Origin: Nannobrachium achirus
Taxonomy: Eukaryota; Chordata; Actinopteri; Myctophiformes; Myctophidae
Direction of reading: 5' to 3'
Length of the DNA: 64,000 bases
NCBI GenBank assembly: GCA_963921795.1
Contig: OY997652.1
Coordinates: 61,573,756 to 61,637,755 of the forward strand
The translations under genes were made by a program, and so were the position numbers. Shown one piece after another: positions 34,101 through 44,796 of the stretch; within the stretch, counting starts at the first letter, position 1; each line of letters opens with the position of its first letter. The notes beneath the pieces are model-generated. The model was not told the DNA's origin and made no database searches. It saw nothing but the letters and a program-made list of their open reading frames with translations.

Positions 34101-37100
34101 GGTTCCCAAAGTGGGGTCTGGGGACCCCTGGCACAGATGGTGGCATCTGTGGTAATCGAGGGACTAAAATGGGAGAATGGACAATATGACTCGCAGAGAA
34201 CTGTATATATTATATTGTATTTGCATATTAAATACTATTATTATATAGTAATACAATATCTTAATGTCTCCACAGAGAGAGGAAGAGGTGTGGTCGTGTT
34301 GTGACAGAGCAGGCGTCCAAGAGATCCAGAACCACACCTGGACTGAAGACACCCAGTCACACCAGCAGTGGACACAGTAAGACTGGACACAATGTACATT
34401 AATTAACACAGTTAATAACGGAAATGTTTGAAATGACAGAAGGCATTGTCAGACTAAATGTCCACAATGTGTCATCAGTATCCATGTTTAAATAACAATG
34501 CTAAACATGTATCAACTCTGTATGAAAACCAGTGATCCGATGTTGTTTCTTTTGCCTGTTTTTTCTTAATTGTATTAACAACTTAAAGGTGATACACCAT
34601 GCATTTAAAAAGTAGTTATGTCATATTATTTATGTCCCAAAAACGTTTTTCAAAAGGTTTGAGGCTAAATTACAACTCCTAAATAGAGAGCCTCTCTCAT
34701 TTTTGAATGGCTCTCAGAGCATTTTCAGCTGCAGTACCACCTTTGGCCTGAACTGCGCCACCCCCCCAAATCCTTTTGAAAAAAACTTTTTTTTGAAAGA
34801 AATCTTTTTTTTATTTATTTATTTATTTATTTATTTTTTTTGTGATGACGTCACAATCGGCAGATGACGTCACAATCGGCAGCAAATCTGGACAGCCTGT
34901 TTTGAGAACCCGTGGGATACTTTTAACCTTCGCCTTCTCAAAACCAGAGAAAGACACAACGGTCAGAAATGGGACTTTGTGAGGATAGAAGGTGCTAGTG
35001 GGACCCCAAAAAAAGGTTTTAAAATAGGAAAAGTGAAATTTCATGGTGTATCACCTTTAAACCCCTTATGTTGTTTAGTGGAGACCCTTAGGGCTCTATA
35101 CTAGTGTATCTTCTGTTTTCACCCAAGATGAAATATCTTAGCTGAAAATAGCAGATCTACAAGCTTACAAATCAGCTTGTAAGTTTGTAGATCTGCTATT
35201 TGCTGTCAACATTTCCCCAGAATACGGAAGCTGGGATTTAAGTGGTTAAATTAATAATGTGCATACAAAGCTGTAAGGATGTAAAGTTATAAATGCAACT
35301 GAATGTTTAAAATGTCTTCATTGTCTTCTCATAGCAGGTGTCAGTCCACAGGAGGTTCTAAAGGTTTATAAGGTCGGTTTGAACCGTCTTGATCGTGTGA
35401 CATACGTCACTGAAGTGCCCTCTCTCAGCAGCATCTACACAGAGCTCTACATCTCAGCGGGAGAGCGTGAAGGGGTTAATACCCAACATGAGGTCTGGCA
35501 GCTTGAGAAAGCTTCCAAGAAGACCTTCCATGACCAACCAATCAAATGCTGTGACATCTTTAAGCCCCTCCTCCTTGGCAGAGACAAACCTATCAGAAGA
35601 GTTCTGACCATGGGCATCGCTGGCATTGGAAAAACATTCTCTGTGCGTAAGTTCACTCTGGACTGGGCAAGAGGTTTGGAAAATCAAGATGTTATTCTCC
35701 TGGTTCCCTTCTCGTTCCGGGAGCTGAACTTGGTCAGAGATGAGCAGCACAGTCTTCTCTCACTGATCCATCGTTTCCACCCAGAATTAAAGGAGGTCAC
35801 AGCAGAGCAGCTCGATGTCTGGAAGGTTGGCTTCATCTTTGATGGTTTGGATGAAAGCAGGTTTCCACTGAAATTCGAGAACATTCGCATTGGTTCTCAT
35901 GTCTTCCAAGAGAATGCCATTGTTTCTGATGTCACAGTGACATCATCAGTGGACTTGCTGTTGACAAACCTCATCGAGGGGAATCTGCTCTCCTCAGCCC
36001 TCCTCTGGATAACCACCAGACCTGCAGCAGCCAATCAGATCCCTCCTGATTGTGTTGACATGGAGACAGAAGTACGAGGGTTCACAGACCCCCAGAAGGA
36101 GGACTTCTTCAGGAGGAGATTCAGTGAGGATGAGAAGCTGGCCAGCAAAATCATCTCACACATGAAGACATCAAAGAGCCTCCACATCATGTGTCACATC
36201 CCAATCTTCTGTTGGATCACCGCTACCGTTCTGGAGGACATGTTGAAGACAGAGGAGACAGAACAGCTGCCCACGACCCAGACTCAGATGTACAGCCACT
36301 TCCTGTCGGTCCAGACAAAGAGGAAGTGGAAGAAGTATGTTGAGAGTCATGATGTGAATCAACAGCAGCTCATGGAGAAGGACAGGGAGGTTCTTCTGAA
36401 GCTGGGCAGGCTGGCGTTTGAACATCTGGAGAAAAGCAGTGTAATGTTCTACCAAGAAGACATGGAAGAGTGTGGCCTTGATGTGAAAGAAGTCTCGCTG
36501 TACTCAGGAGTGTGCACAGAGATCTTCAAAGAAGACACTGTTCAATCTGTGAGAAAGGTCTACAGCTTTGTTCATCTGAGCATCCAGGAGTTTATGGCAG
36601 CAGTCTACCTGTTCCACTGTTTCAACCAGAAGAACATGGAGGTACTGAAGACATTCCTGGGAGAAGACAAATTGGAGAAGAGGCTACGGAGGAAGAGGCA
36701 GGGAAGAGGAGGACGAGGAGGAAAAGAGGAACGGGAGAAGAGGTTATCGTGGTTGTGGATGATGCGGGAAGGAGGAGTAGAGGAAATGACTCTGGAAGAC
36801 TACCTGAAGAGAGTCATGGTAAAATCCCAGGAGAGTAAAAATGGCCACCTGGACCTCTTTGTCCGCTTCCTTCATGGCCTCTTACTGGAGTCCAACCAGA
36901 GTCTGTTGGGAGGCTTGCTGGGTCAAACAGAGAGCAGTCCAGAGAGCATCCAGAGAGTCATCAACAACCTGAAGATGATGACCACTGAAGATCACTCTCC
37001 TGAGAGAATGATCAACATCTTCCACTGTTTGATGGAAATGAACGACCACTCAGTACTTCAGGAGATCCAACAGTACCTGAAGTCAGGGGACAGACTATTC

Positions 37101-40100
37101 CCATCCCAGTGTTCAGCTCTGGCCTTCATACTGCAGACATCAGAGGACGTTCTGGATGAGTTGTACCTGGACAAATACAACACATCAGAGGAGGGGCGAT
37201 GGAGACTGGTCCCAGCTGTGAGGAACTGCAGAAAGGCTCGGTTAGTAGTCATGTGAATAGAAACATTCTAGAGTCAATCTGCCATTACAGTTAACACTAT
37301 AATTAGAAACTATGGTTGACACAAAAGTTTCAATAATGCTGACAGTGACTTGTGGTATTTTGTGCAAAAGCACAAAATAAAGTAGGGTAAAAACTAGAAA
37401 ATGCTTTCGGGGAAATTGCAAGTGTGGTTGCAGTGACACAAGTCACACGGAAACCGTCTTACAATTTATATTAGATACTGTGATGTCATTTATATTAGAT
37501 ACTGTGATGTCATTTATATTAGATACTGTGATGTTAAGTGAAGCATGACCAAAAGTTTCACCTTTCTGTTGTTCAGTCGTCCAACCTGGATAACATTACT
37601 CAGAAAGTTTACAAAACACAGCTTCACTTTGCTGGGAAAACATTCTCTGAGTGAATACAATAGTGTGTTGCTATAGCAACCACACTAACTAAACTAAGAG
37701 TGTAAAATCCCTGCTGGTTGAACCCACCAGACCAATGGGTTGAACCCACTGACACTGACCACAGTAGTGGAACATAAAATAAAAATCACACCCAGTGTGA
37801 AGTGAGCAGTGCCTTTTAATTACAACTTCCGGACGGACATACACACAAAGCCAAATGTAGGAGCGGTTTGCACCGCTCTAAAAGGACCAGATCATTATTA
37901 TTTTCAATGGGTCTTTTTCACTCAGCTCTTTACATTTCTGCTATATTCTTTACTAAAGGTTTGCTTCTAAATAAAGAGCCATGTCTGATTCTTGACAGGC
38001 TGTGCAAAGCCTTTATTTGTGCATCTCAGGTTCATCAGATGATGAATTCCACCAAATCAATGTGCCCTCATGTGTTCATCATTTGCATTGTTCCCTGTTT
38101 AACGCCATAAAAGACAACCGGAATATCCAACGTTAAACCAGCTTCACTGTGGTGAAAGCACTCTGTAGTACAAGTTCAAAGGCATCAGATCTATAAGCTT
38201 ACAATGCTTTGCATCACAGCACCTTGACATCTTGTAGATCTGCTTTATTTGGATAGCGAGCCACTCATGCGATGTCATGTAAACAACCATAAGATTTGTG
38301 TGACAGTAAATAATATGATATACATAATAATAATATACATTTCCTGTTAATATTCTTAAATATATGTTGTTTGGGTCCAAAGTGTTGTTCTTGGCGGCTG
38401 AATAAAATTGCCATTACCAATGCTGTAGTAAAGCAGAATATCTCTATGGACAACTTATAAACAATGTATGTGTGTTGGTGCTCCGCCTCAAAGCCAGATC
38501 AAAGCCTGCAGCTGTGGCCCAGCTTGAGGAGACAGGGATGAGGAATAGACAGACTGAATGCTGGTCTCTAGCAGCTTTTTTATAAAGCTTTTACACAGTT
38601 TAGGCAGTAAATATGCAATGTAGTTCAGTCTTCATTTCACACCTTTAACTGCTGGGTGAAATCTTTGATATCAAAATTGTTATCTTCCTCCGTGCAGTCA
38701 TTCTGTGCTGTCAAGTGGTGTCGTCTATTCCACACTCTGCTCCACTAAATACTGTTTATGTCTGGATAGATATGAGATCTTTTATTTAACTCCCATGACA
38801 GTGAACTATGTATAATGTGTTTTGATAATCTCTTATTTAATCTGCATTTACAGACTTGTTGGCTGTAACCTCAGACAGACAGAGGTTGAAGTTGTGGCTT
38901 CAGCTCTCAGCTCTAATCCTTCCCATTTGAGAGAATTGGACCTCAGTGAAAACAACCTGCACGACTCAGGACTAGTGGAGCTGCTCTGTGAAGGACTGAA
39001 GAGTCTGCACTGTAGGCTGGAGATTCTACGGTAAAATAGATTTACCTGATTTATTTAGATAAATTCTGTTTTATTATGTACTGTATTATATGAATATAAT
39101 ATGAATGCTGTGGTGAGAATGTATTAATAAGCTTGATATCATGGTAACACAAGCCTATGTGCCTGAGTAGACGTTAAAATGACCCCAAACATGTTTGAAA
39201 GTGAAATATCCCTTTAATGCTAAAGGCTACTTTGTCATACGGCAGGATTGTGCACCGTAAATAGCTGATCTACAAGCTCACAATGCAGCGAGGACAAACT
39301 GCTTGTGAGCTTGTAGATCGGCTAGTTTAGGAACCGTTGTATCTACGCCACAGTTATCAAGCTTTACCGAGATACACAACAGATCAACATATAATCAATA
39401 GCCTGCATCTACCTACTGTACCAATCAATTATCATTCTATTAGTCTAGGCTTGTGGTTCCCAAATGATTTGGGGTGTCCCCTGATGATTAGCTCAATGTG
39501 CAACATTGTTTTCTCACTCAACAATAAACAAACCAACATACAGTATCAGTGTATACAGGGCACAAGGAACATTTTAATGACTTTTAGGACCTTTTTAAAC
39601 CCAAATTGGACAAATTGTCAAATATTAGGAAGAGGCAAACATTGTGATAATAGCTGATCTACAAGCTCACTGTGAGGCGTTGGGAGCTTGTAGTTTGGCT
39701 ATTTTCATGATATGTATCTGTGGAGCCGAGTCAAACCATAAACAACACACTGTATGTTTGTCTAAGCTCCAGATTAAATTAATGTATGCAACTGCCACAG
39801 TTGAGCTCGTTGAGCTTCTTTACTCTGTTAAAGGGTTAACCCTAAAGCATTTTTATGTTAACCCATATACAGTTACAGAACAATATATACAGGGCTGCCA
39901 AGTCTCACGCTTTGAGCGTGAGAGTCACGCAATTTAACCTCTTCTCACGCCACACGCCACACATGCCATTTCTCACGCATTTTTACAGCCATCCCACCGA
40001 CCTCTCCCGAAAGTTGCGGGGGTTTTCTCACTCGGTAAAAGTCGCACGGAGAATTCTAAGCGCAGTGAATGCAGCTGCTCTGCTCCTCCACTCTCTCTCC

Positions 40101-43100
40101 CCTCTACACATACACACATGCAGGCGACGCAGCGAGACGGAGAGCCCTACAGACGGCTGCGATGCTTTCTCGCTTTGATCTGCGGGGCCGGGGATCGCGC
40201 CGCCCCCGCGGTGGGGAAACACACTCGCTCCGGGACAAAACGCCGGGCGATATTTCACAAAGATGACCACAATCCAGCTCTTGCCTCCCGCGAGCGCATG
40301 CACGAAAGAGCCCACGCGCAATAATGTCATGGGTTACTATATCCACTTGTCTTGAACCCTAATATCCCCATATTCTGAGGAGGACTTTAGAAGAGATAGG
40401 GCGGTTTGCACTAACACTACCAACACTACTCTACTAGAGGGAAGAATACCAGTAGCCCAGTGGTTCTCAACCTGTGGGTCGGGACCCCCAGGGGGGGTCC
40501 CCAAATTATTTTGTGGGGGTCGCCATGATTAACTTAATGTGCAACATTGTTTTCTCACTCATCAGTAAACAAACCAACATAAAGTTTAAGTGTATAGAGG
40601 GTATCTGGACTTTTTAATAGCTCTAAAATGACAAATTAAACATTGGCCAAATTGTCAAGTATTAGAGGCAGACATTGTGAAAATAGCAGATCTACATGCT
40701 CACATGTATCTGCTATTTTCACAGTAGAACCGTGTTATACAAAATGTTGCCTGAACTCTTATCCCCAGTTAAAATATGATTATTTTGGGCACAGTCTGAA
40801 AAGGTTGAGAACCACTGAAGTAGCCTACTGATGAGAGCTTTAAATGTTTGATAAATACACAGTGTTGTCAAACAAGTCTATGTAGCTATCTATGACATCT
40901 ATTAAGATTTCATTTGCAACAGAATTTTGATACAATATGTAGTGGGGGTCCTGCTTCATCTCCCTTTAGCTAAGGGGTCCTTGACTTGAAAACATCTTCT
41001 TGCCTGCAGTGCCTGCCTGGCAAACAGCCAGTAGCCACAAATCACAATATAAAAATAGAAATGATTGCCCAGGATATTTTATCAGCTGCTATAGTAACAA
41101 CAACAACAACAATAATTATTATAATAATTATGATTAATTAAGAATATGTTTAAAATGGGACGTTGGTTTGTCTGGAGCCCTGGGAAAAACAAAGAAAACC
41201 CCCCCAAAAAAACGATTTTTTTCGCCGCATGGGCATGAGGGTACCCCCGAGCCCCCCCCCCCCCCCCCCCCCCCGCCCTGATATATAAGACACTTCTTAT
41301 ATCTGTGCATATCTTTGATGCATTTTTTGGTGCCGCTAAATCAGCACCTCATTGGATATTTGCTATCTCTGTACCTTTGGTCTGATATTCTGTAGACAGA
41401 CTTTATTTAATATTCCCACCACTTATTAATGAGGAGTGGTTTCACCATTCTTATACAGTAACTCAACTGTCCAGCTGGTAGCTTATGAAATGTTATAATA
41501 TTGGGGGAAATGCAAACTAACGTGTCGGTGCTCCGCCTCGAAGACAGATCAAAGCCTGCAGCTGTGGCCCAGCTTGAGGAGACAGGGATGAGAAATAGAG
41601 AGACTGAATGCTGGTCTCTAGCAGCTTGTTTGTAAAGCTTTTACACAGTTTAGGCAGTAGATATACAATGTAGTTCAGTCTTCATTTCACACTGTTAACT
41701 GCTGGTTGTAATCTTTGATATAATTTTTTTTTTCTCCATAAAGTCATTCTGGGCTGTCAAGAGGTATCGTCTATTCCAGGGTTCCCAAACTTTTTTGGCT
41801 CAGGGCACCCCTACAAATATTCTTTTTCATCCGAGGCACTCCTACATTATCTTAATGAATGTAGGGGTGCCTTTTCACTCCTGGCACCTTATATTTATGG
41901 GAAATTAATGCGAGGAAAACATTGAGATAATGGCTATTTTGGTTAGAACTGACTGAAGATTTAAAATTCAAGTTTAAAATTATCCTAAATAGTTGTTTTT
42001 AAGTGTCCAAATAAATTCCAAATATTATCAAATTATCTTGCGGTACCCCTGGACTGCCGTCACGGCACCCCAGGGTGCCCTGTCACCCCTTTGAAAACCC
42101 CTGGTCTATTCCACATTCTGCTCCGCTAAATACTGTTTATGTCTGGATAACTAGATAGGACATATTGTATTTAACTCCCATGACAGTGAACTATGTATAA
42201 TTTGTTTTGATAATCTCTTATTTAATCTGCATTTACAGACTTGTTGGCTGTAACCTCAGAAAGGCAGAGGTTGAAGTTGTGGCTTCAGCTCTCAGCTCTA
42301 ATCCTTCCCATTTGAGAGAATTGGACCTCAGTGAAAACAACCTGAACGACTCAGGACTAGTGGAGCTGCTCTGTGAAGGACTGAAGAGTCTCCACTGTAG
42401 GCTGGAGATTCTACGGTAAGATACATTGTCATTTACCCCGTTTTTTTGATATTTCTGTTTTATTATGTACTGTATTGTGTGAATATAATATGAATGGTGT
42501 GATGAGAATGTATTACTAAGCTTGATGTCATGATAACCGAAGCCTGATATGTGCCTGAGTAGACATTAAAATGACCCTAAACATGTTTGAAAGTGTAATA
42601 TCCCTTTAAAGGACAACTTTAGTTTTTTTACAACAAGGTTTCATATTTTAGATTGTAATTAGAGAAAAGAAAAAGTGAGTGTTAAAATGTTTTCATTTGC
42701 TTTGTTCTATTGTTTTATCGTGTTTACCGTGCTAAAATGTGGGGCATGTGTAAGTCAAGGGCTTAAGTTAAGGGCAAGTGGCTAAATATGTCTTTTTAGA
42801 CACAATAAGCCAGCAGTTTCTTTATTGCTATTTACAGTAACACTTCTAGCCCCCATAAGTCACATCCAACCATGAAAGGTTGTTTTGTATCTTGGGAATG
42901 GGCTTATTCTGTGTAAAATGACATATTTAGCCACTTGTACGCATGCCCCCAACCACTGAAATAAGAATCTCTAAAACAATAGAAAGAAGTAAATGAAATC
43001 ATTTTAACACTCATCTTTTAGATTCTTTAATTACAATCTAAAATATGAACCCTTGTTGTAAAAAACTAAAGTTGTCCTTTAAGGCAAATGTATAAGATAT

Positions 43101-44796
43101 GTCATCATACAACAGGATTGCACATCTAAAATAGCTGATCTACAAGCTCACAGTGAGTTGAGGAAACAACGCTTGTTAGCTTGTAGATCAGCTATTTTCA
43201 ACGTGTGACCCCAAGGGGGTCCCCAAATTATGTTGTGGGGTCCCCAGATGATTAGCTTAATGTGCAACATACAGTATAAGTCTATACAGTGTATATGCAC
43301 ATTTAAAGAGGTAAAATGTAATGGCTTGTGTAATGACCATTTAAAAAACAAATGTCCAAATTGTCAAATATTACGTAAGGAAAAGGCAAACAATGTCAAA
43401 ATAGCAGATCTACAAGCTCACTGCGAGGCATTGTTCCAAGTGCTTGTCAGGGTGGGGTTCCCAGTTCAAATATGATTATCAATCAATCAATCTGGTGTTT
43501 CATTCTTCATTCAGACTGGCTCACTGCAACTTGTCAGAGAGATGCTGTGAACTTCTGGTCTCAGCTGTAAGCTCTCATCCCTCCATAAGAGAGCTGGACC
43601 TGAGCTCCAACATGATGGTGAATGTTCCAGTCCTGGAGAACTGCAAGTGAGTAGACTTGAGCTGTGTCCATGTTAGTGCACTGAATGTGCAGTGTTTCCC
43701 TCATGTGTCTCTGAACAGAGTATTCACTCTGACACAAAGCCACAAATAGATGTGTACGTATTTGTGTATTTAGTAGGGCTGTCAAAGTTAACACGTCAAT
43801 AACGAGTTGGCGCCCATTCCTTTTAACGTGTGATTAGCGCGCTTAGCCCAGTAAAAATATCACTTGAACTCCCACTAATTGCAACAAAAACAAACTCAAC
43901 TGATTTTGTGTCCTAAATATGTCCAGAATGAGAGGTAAAAAGTATTAAGGAATCACATGAAGGAAAAATCCAGAAATTCAAAATGGTCGCATTATTACAC
44001 TATTATTACATTTACCATTATATATCTTGAAAACCGAACATAGTTTGAAGTCAACAATTGGCAGGTGTGTTACTGGGGACCCAGGGAAGTGTTGTTTGGA
44101 TGAGCAGTTCTTAAGAAAGCTGCAATTAAAGGAGTAGTCCACCCCCAAAATGACTTTTTTTCTATTGATTACTAACGCCATGGAGACCTGAGTTCAATAA
44201 TGAATATATTCTTTGTTTTGGTGAGTAACTACATTTCTTTATATCATTATTATTTAAGACTACAGATGAGAGGCTGAGCAGGCTGGGCTACCGTGGCTGT
44301 GAGTGCAAGGCCTCATCGGTGACATAGCGTTAAGGATAACACCTTCTAACGCTATGGACCAGAGTTAGAACATGTAGAAATGTGTCCCTGCCATTATTTA
44401 CACCCTGCAAAGTGTAAATAATAACTTAACTAGACTGCAGAGAGAACAGTTTAGTGCCTCAAAGAAACTATTAGTGTATTTGTGGTTGAGAAATAACAAA
44501 ACATATCCAAGATATATCTGCATAGTAAAGTTGCATCAAGAAGGGATAAAAGTAGAGTGGAGTTCTCTAGAGGTTAAGGTGGAGTCTGAGGAGGAGATGA
44601 GATCCAAACTGGGCAGCAGTGAGTACTGTATGTCTGGATGGGCTGCAGGACCATGATAATGATAGGAGAAACACTATAGTGTCAGCTAGTGGAGACGTTG
44701 TGTTCGACACTGAGACATTGATGCATTGTTGTTCTATTTCCTACAGAGTGAAACATGGAGGAGAAGATTGGCTTAATCCTCAACTCATTACCAGAT
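25687..44796 (+). CDS. FISNA-NACHT-LRR receptor (NLRC3-like), 12 coding exons
   Basis: Cytosolic NOD-like receptor of the large fish NLRC3-like (NLR-C) family, which senses danger or microbial signals and oligomerises through its NACHT ATPase. Exons: 25,687..25,823, 27,796..27,909, 30,307..30,414, 30,606..30,719, 31,822..31,935, 33,465..33,575, 34,276..34,376, 35,338..37,240, 38,854..39,030, 42,239..42,415, 43,515..43,646, 44,747..44,796. All have GT/AG edges and every junction keeps frame (3,238 nt, about 1,079 codons). Order: short acidic start, five tandem [11 protein letters not shown] repeats, a basic linker, FISNA, NACHT, winged-helix and helical part, three LRR exons, linker. No stop codon or B30.2 domain follows within reach. 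Either a distal exon is missing or the gene ends by reading into the intron ([12 protein letters not shown]... then stop). No pyrin or CARD domain is seen. Confidence 0.8.
25902..27155. mobile_element. hAT element, 1.25 kb, in NLR intron 1
   Basis: Ends CAGAGTTTCCGTTAGCC and GCCTAGCAGAAACCCTG are flanked by the perfect 8-bp duplication ATGGGCGC (25,894-25,901 and 27,156-27,163). Subterminal CCGGCCACCGTGGCCGG and CGGCCAAGGTGGCCGG are inverse. Palindromes at 26,241-26,312 and 26,835-26,898. No transposase frame. Confidence 0.9.
26241..26898. repeat. Two palindrome copies within the hAT element
   Basis: 26,241-26,312 (GAAAATATCAGAGCTACAAG arm) and 26,835-26,898 (CGATTTACAAGCTCACAACG arm) lie 0.5 kb apart in one host element. 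Confidence 0.75.
27796..27909 (+). CDS. NLR tandem N-terminal exon, copy 1
   Basis: 114 nt, phase 2 in and out, encoding [20 protein letters not shown] then [18 protein letters not shown]. Acceptor gatttcag, donor gtatgt. Confidence 0.8.
28083..28520 (-). mobile_element. Non-LTR retrotransposon 3' end, copy 2
   Basis: (TCAA)n tail, 3' untranslated part, then on the minus strand the coding end [20 protein letters not shown] ... [11 protein letters not shown], the same C-terminus as the copy at 50,047. It is 5' truncated. It lies in NLR intron 2. Confidence 0.85.
28521..30306. repeat. NLR intron: repeats only
   Basis: A half palindrome at 28,948-28,990 beside an ACTTTTACTTGA hAT remnant. A foldback element at about 29,636-30,030, whose arms (GGCCATTTGTA and TTTCTATACAGGAGG with their inverses) face each other. 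An AGGGAGTGAGTCTG repeat at 30,030-30,110. No gene. Confidence 0.6.
30307..30414 (+). CDS. NLR tandem N-terminal exon, copy 2
   Basis: 108 nt, phase 2 in and out. It lacks two residues of the unit (FKPGPPHT instead of [10 protein letters not shown]), as exon 1 does. Donor gtaggt. Confidence 0.75.
30606..30719 (+). CDS. NLR tandem N-terminal exon, copy 3
   Basis: 114 nt, phase 2 in and out. Sequence nearly equal to copy 1 with V-to-M in CVSMKSD. Acceptor gattctag, donor gtatgt. Only 191 bp separate it from copy 2. Confidence 0.8.
31066..31222. mobile_element. Foldback MITE GCAATAAGCCAC
   Basis: AGCAATAAGCCACGCGAGGC and GGTTACCTG...CACCGGCTGAGAGG are matched in inverse order at the right (CCTCTCAGCCGG ... 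GTGGCTTATTGCT). About 157 bp folding over nearly its whole length, within an NLR intron. Confidence 0.85.
31822..31935 (+). CDS. NLR tandem N-terminal exon, copy 4
   Basis: 114 nt, phase 2 in and out. Identical in plan to copy 3, with DEP in place of DDP. Acceptor gattccag, donor gtatgt. Confidence 0.8.
32708..33277. mobile_element. MITE with long TAGC(A/C)TGGCGGGGCC ends
   Basis: The left end TAGCATGGCGGGGCCCGACG is inverse to the right end for about 65 bp (continuing through TCACTCACTCATTCC and CAGTATAACGTCTGG). Both flanks carry CGCACGCA (offset by one base at the left), consistent with an 8-bp hAT target duplication. It has GC-rich ends, two CCAATCAG motifs and no gene. Confidence 0.85.
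33465..33575 (+). CDS. NLR tandem N-terminal exon, copy 5 (divergent)
   Basis: 111 nt, phase 2 in and out. The second half differs ([20 protein letters not shown]) from the other units, as expected for the copy next to the rest of the gene. Donor gtaaga. Confidence 0.8.
33576..34275. other. NLR intron
   Basis: AT-rich. A short hAT-like remnant (CACTGGTTCCCAAAGTGGGG) lies at 34,099. No gene. Confidence 0.4.
34276..34376 (+). CDS. NLR basic linker exon
   Basis: 101 nt encoding [20 protein letters not shown] then [13 protein letters not shown]. Acceptor ctccacag, donor gtaaga, phase 2 in and 1 out. The two basic clusters (RKR, KRSR) could act as a nuclear signal, but that is a guess. Confidence 0.7.
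34590..35055. mobile_element. DNA element with AGGTGATACACCATG ends
   Basis: AAAGGTGATACACCATG at the left is inverse to CATGGTGTATCACCTTT at the right. Both sides read TTAA beyond AGG/CCT, so this is probably another TTAA-target element like 42,610-43,078. Confidence 0.75.
35143..35202. repeat. Palindrome copy in NLR intron
   Basis: GAAAATAGCAGATCTACAAG arm with a short loop (CTTACAAATCAGCTTG) and an intact inverse arm, 135 bp upstream of the NACHT exon. Confidence 0.85.
35338..37240 (+). CDS. NLR FISNA-NACHT exon
   Basis: 1,903 nt, phase 1 in and 2 out. FISNA (about 35,397-35,600) shows the family phrase [12 protein letters not shown]. The NACHT Walker A is GIAGIGKT (35,613-35,636). The Walker B region is FIFDGLDES (35,829-35,858). 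TTRPAA is the sensor-1-like spot, [14 protein letters not shown] the usual downstream motif, and [12 protein letters not shown] the winged-helix end. An unusual basic, glycine-rich insert ([19 protein letters not shown]) lies at about 36,685-36,745, before the conserved [14 protein letters not shown] block. The exon ends RNCRKAR at donor gttagt. The acceptor is a NAGNAG (tagcag), so either three-base variant keeps frame. Confidence 0.92.
37241..38853. other. NLR intron
   Basis: A TATTAGATACTGTGATGTCATTTA unit is repeated about three times at 37,468-37,535. A decayed palindrome lies at 38,184-38,250. From about 38,478 on begins the LRR duplication unit shared with 41,524 and 53,694. No other exon seen. 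Confidence 0.5.
38854..39030 (+). CDS. NLR LRR exon 1
   Basis: 177 nt, phase 2 in and out, two ribonuclease-inhibitor-type half repeats: LVGCNL ... [20 protein letters not shown] then [18 protein letters not shown] and CRLEILR. Acceptor tttacag, donor gtaaaa. Confidence 0.9.
39250..39712. repeat. hAT fragment with two palindromes
   Basis: Palindromes at 39,258-39,328 and 39,646-39,706 bracket a GGTTCTCAACC-family interior (CAATGTGCAACATTGTTTTC). Confidence 0.7.
39893..40330. mobile_element. hAT element fragment CAGGGCTGCCAA
   Basis: Begins CAGGGCTGCCAAGTCTCACG, the same end as 47,854-48,761. It is followed by CACGC-rich repeats and a CpG-dense run (40,070-40,320). No right end found. Confidence 0.6.
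40458..40817. mobile_element. hAT MITE, GGTTCTCAACC family
   Basis: Ends CAGTGGTTCTCAACC and GGTTGAGAACCACTG, flanks CAGTAGCC/AAGTAGCC. A compact palindrome at 40,675-40,728 (loop almost lost). 40,818-41,520 holds only a poly-C run (41,251-41,273) and no gene. Confidence 0.85.
41777..42103. mobile_element. hAT MITE CAGGGTTCCCAAAC, empty sites known
   Basis: Ends CAGGGTTCCCAAAC and TTTGAAAACCCCTG, perfect duplication GTCTATTC (41,769-41,776 and 42,104-42,111). The uninterrupted GTCTATTCCACACTCT sites in units 1 and 3 are empty sites. This copy also lacks the ATCGTC MITE seen inside 6,211-6,767. Confidence 0.95.
42239..42415 (+). CDS. NLR LRR exon 2
   Basis: 177 nt, phase 2 in and out, nearly identical to LRR exon 1 (RKAEVEV, NNLNDSG). 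Acceptor tttacag, donor gtaaga. Confidence 0.9.
42610..43078. mobile_element. TTAA foldback element AGGACAACTTTAG
   Basis: Ends AGGACAACTTTAG and CTAAAGTTGTCCT, TTAA on both sides (42,606-42,609, 43,079-43,082). Long inner arms repeat TTAGATTGTAATTA and GAGTGTTAAAATG in inverse. Sister units 1 and 3 have the empty TTTAA site. A second copy (45,397-50,840) hosts the nested stack. Confidence 0.92.
43128..43480. repeat. Palindrome and hAT remnant, duplicated at 54,470-54,775
   Basis: A complete palindrome at 43,128-43,200, a GACCCCAAGGGGGTCCCCAAA hAT piece, and a half palindrome at 43,395-43,432. The same arrangement precedes the LRR exon at 54,800. Confidence 0.75.
43515..43646 (+). CDS. NLR LRR exon 3 (short)
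   Basis: 132 nt, phase 2 in and out: [20 protein letters not shown] then [12 protein letters not shown] and [12 protein letters not shown]. Acceptor attcag, donor gtgagt. Confidence 0.88.
43647..44746. other. NLR intron
   Basis: Mostly unique sequence. CATTCCTTTTAACG near 43,818 is shared with 55,100. No exon seen. Confidence 0.4.
44747..44796 (+). CDS. NLR linker exon (pre-B30.2 type)
   Basis: 50 nt encoding [16 protein letters not shown], the short segment that in many fish NLRs joins the LRRs to a PRY-SPRY domain. Acceptor cctacag, donor gtgagt, phase 2 in and 1 out. No PRY-SPRY exon is visible downstream. Confidence 0.75.

Larger units (their letters stand above)
34377..35337. other. 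NLR intron before the NACHT exon
   Basis: Two direct GATGACGTCACAATCGGCAG units (34,843-34,882) hold TGACGTCA sites. A foldback GTGATACACCAT / ATGGTGTATCACC spans about 34,588-35,057, marking a TTTAA-flanked element of roughly 470 bp. A complete palindrome lies at 35,143-35,202. Confidence 0.6.
41524..42609 (+). repeat. LRR duplication unit 2
   Basis: Sister units at about 38,478-39,215 and 53,694-54,443 share the whole LRR exon and flanks (GGTGCTCCGCCTCGAAG ... GAAAGTGTAATATCCCTTTAA). Unit 2 alone carries the hAT at 41,777-42,103 and the TTAA element at 42,610-43,078. Confidence 0.9.

Noticed and set aside
35379-35381. Start of the NACHT exon at an internal TTG
   Set aside because: Acceptor and phase from the upstream exon show that the frame enters at 35,335 or 35,338; no ATG is needed.
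40070-40330. CpG-dense stretch as a promoter or gene
   Set aside because: Overlapping open frames in all directions have no domain, and it lies within a hAT-type element fragment.
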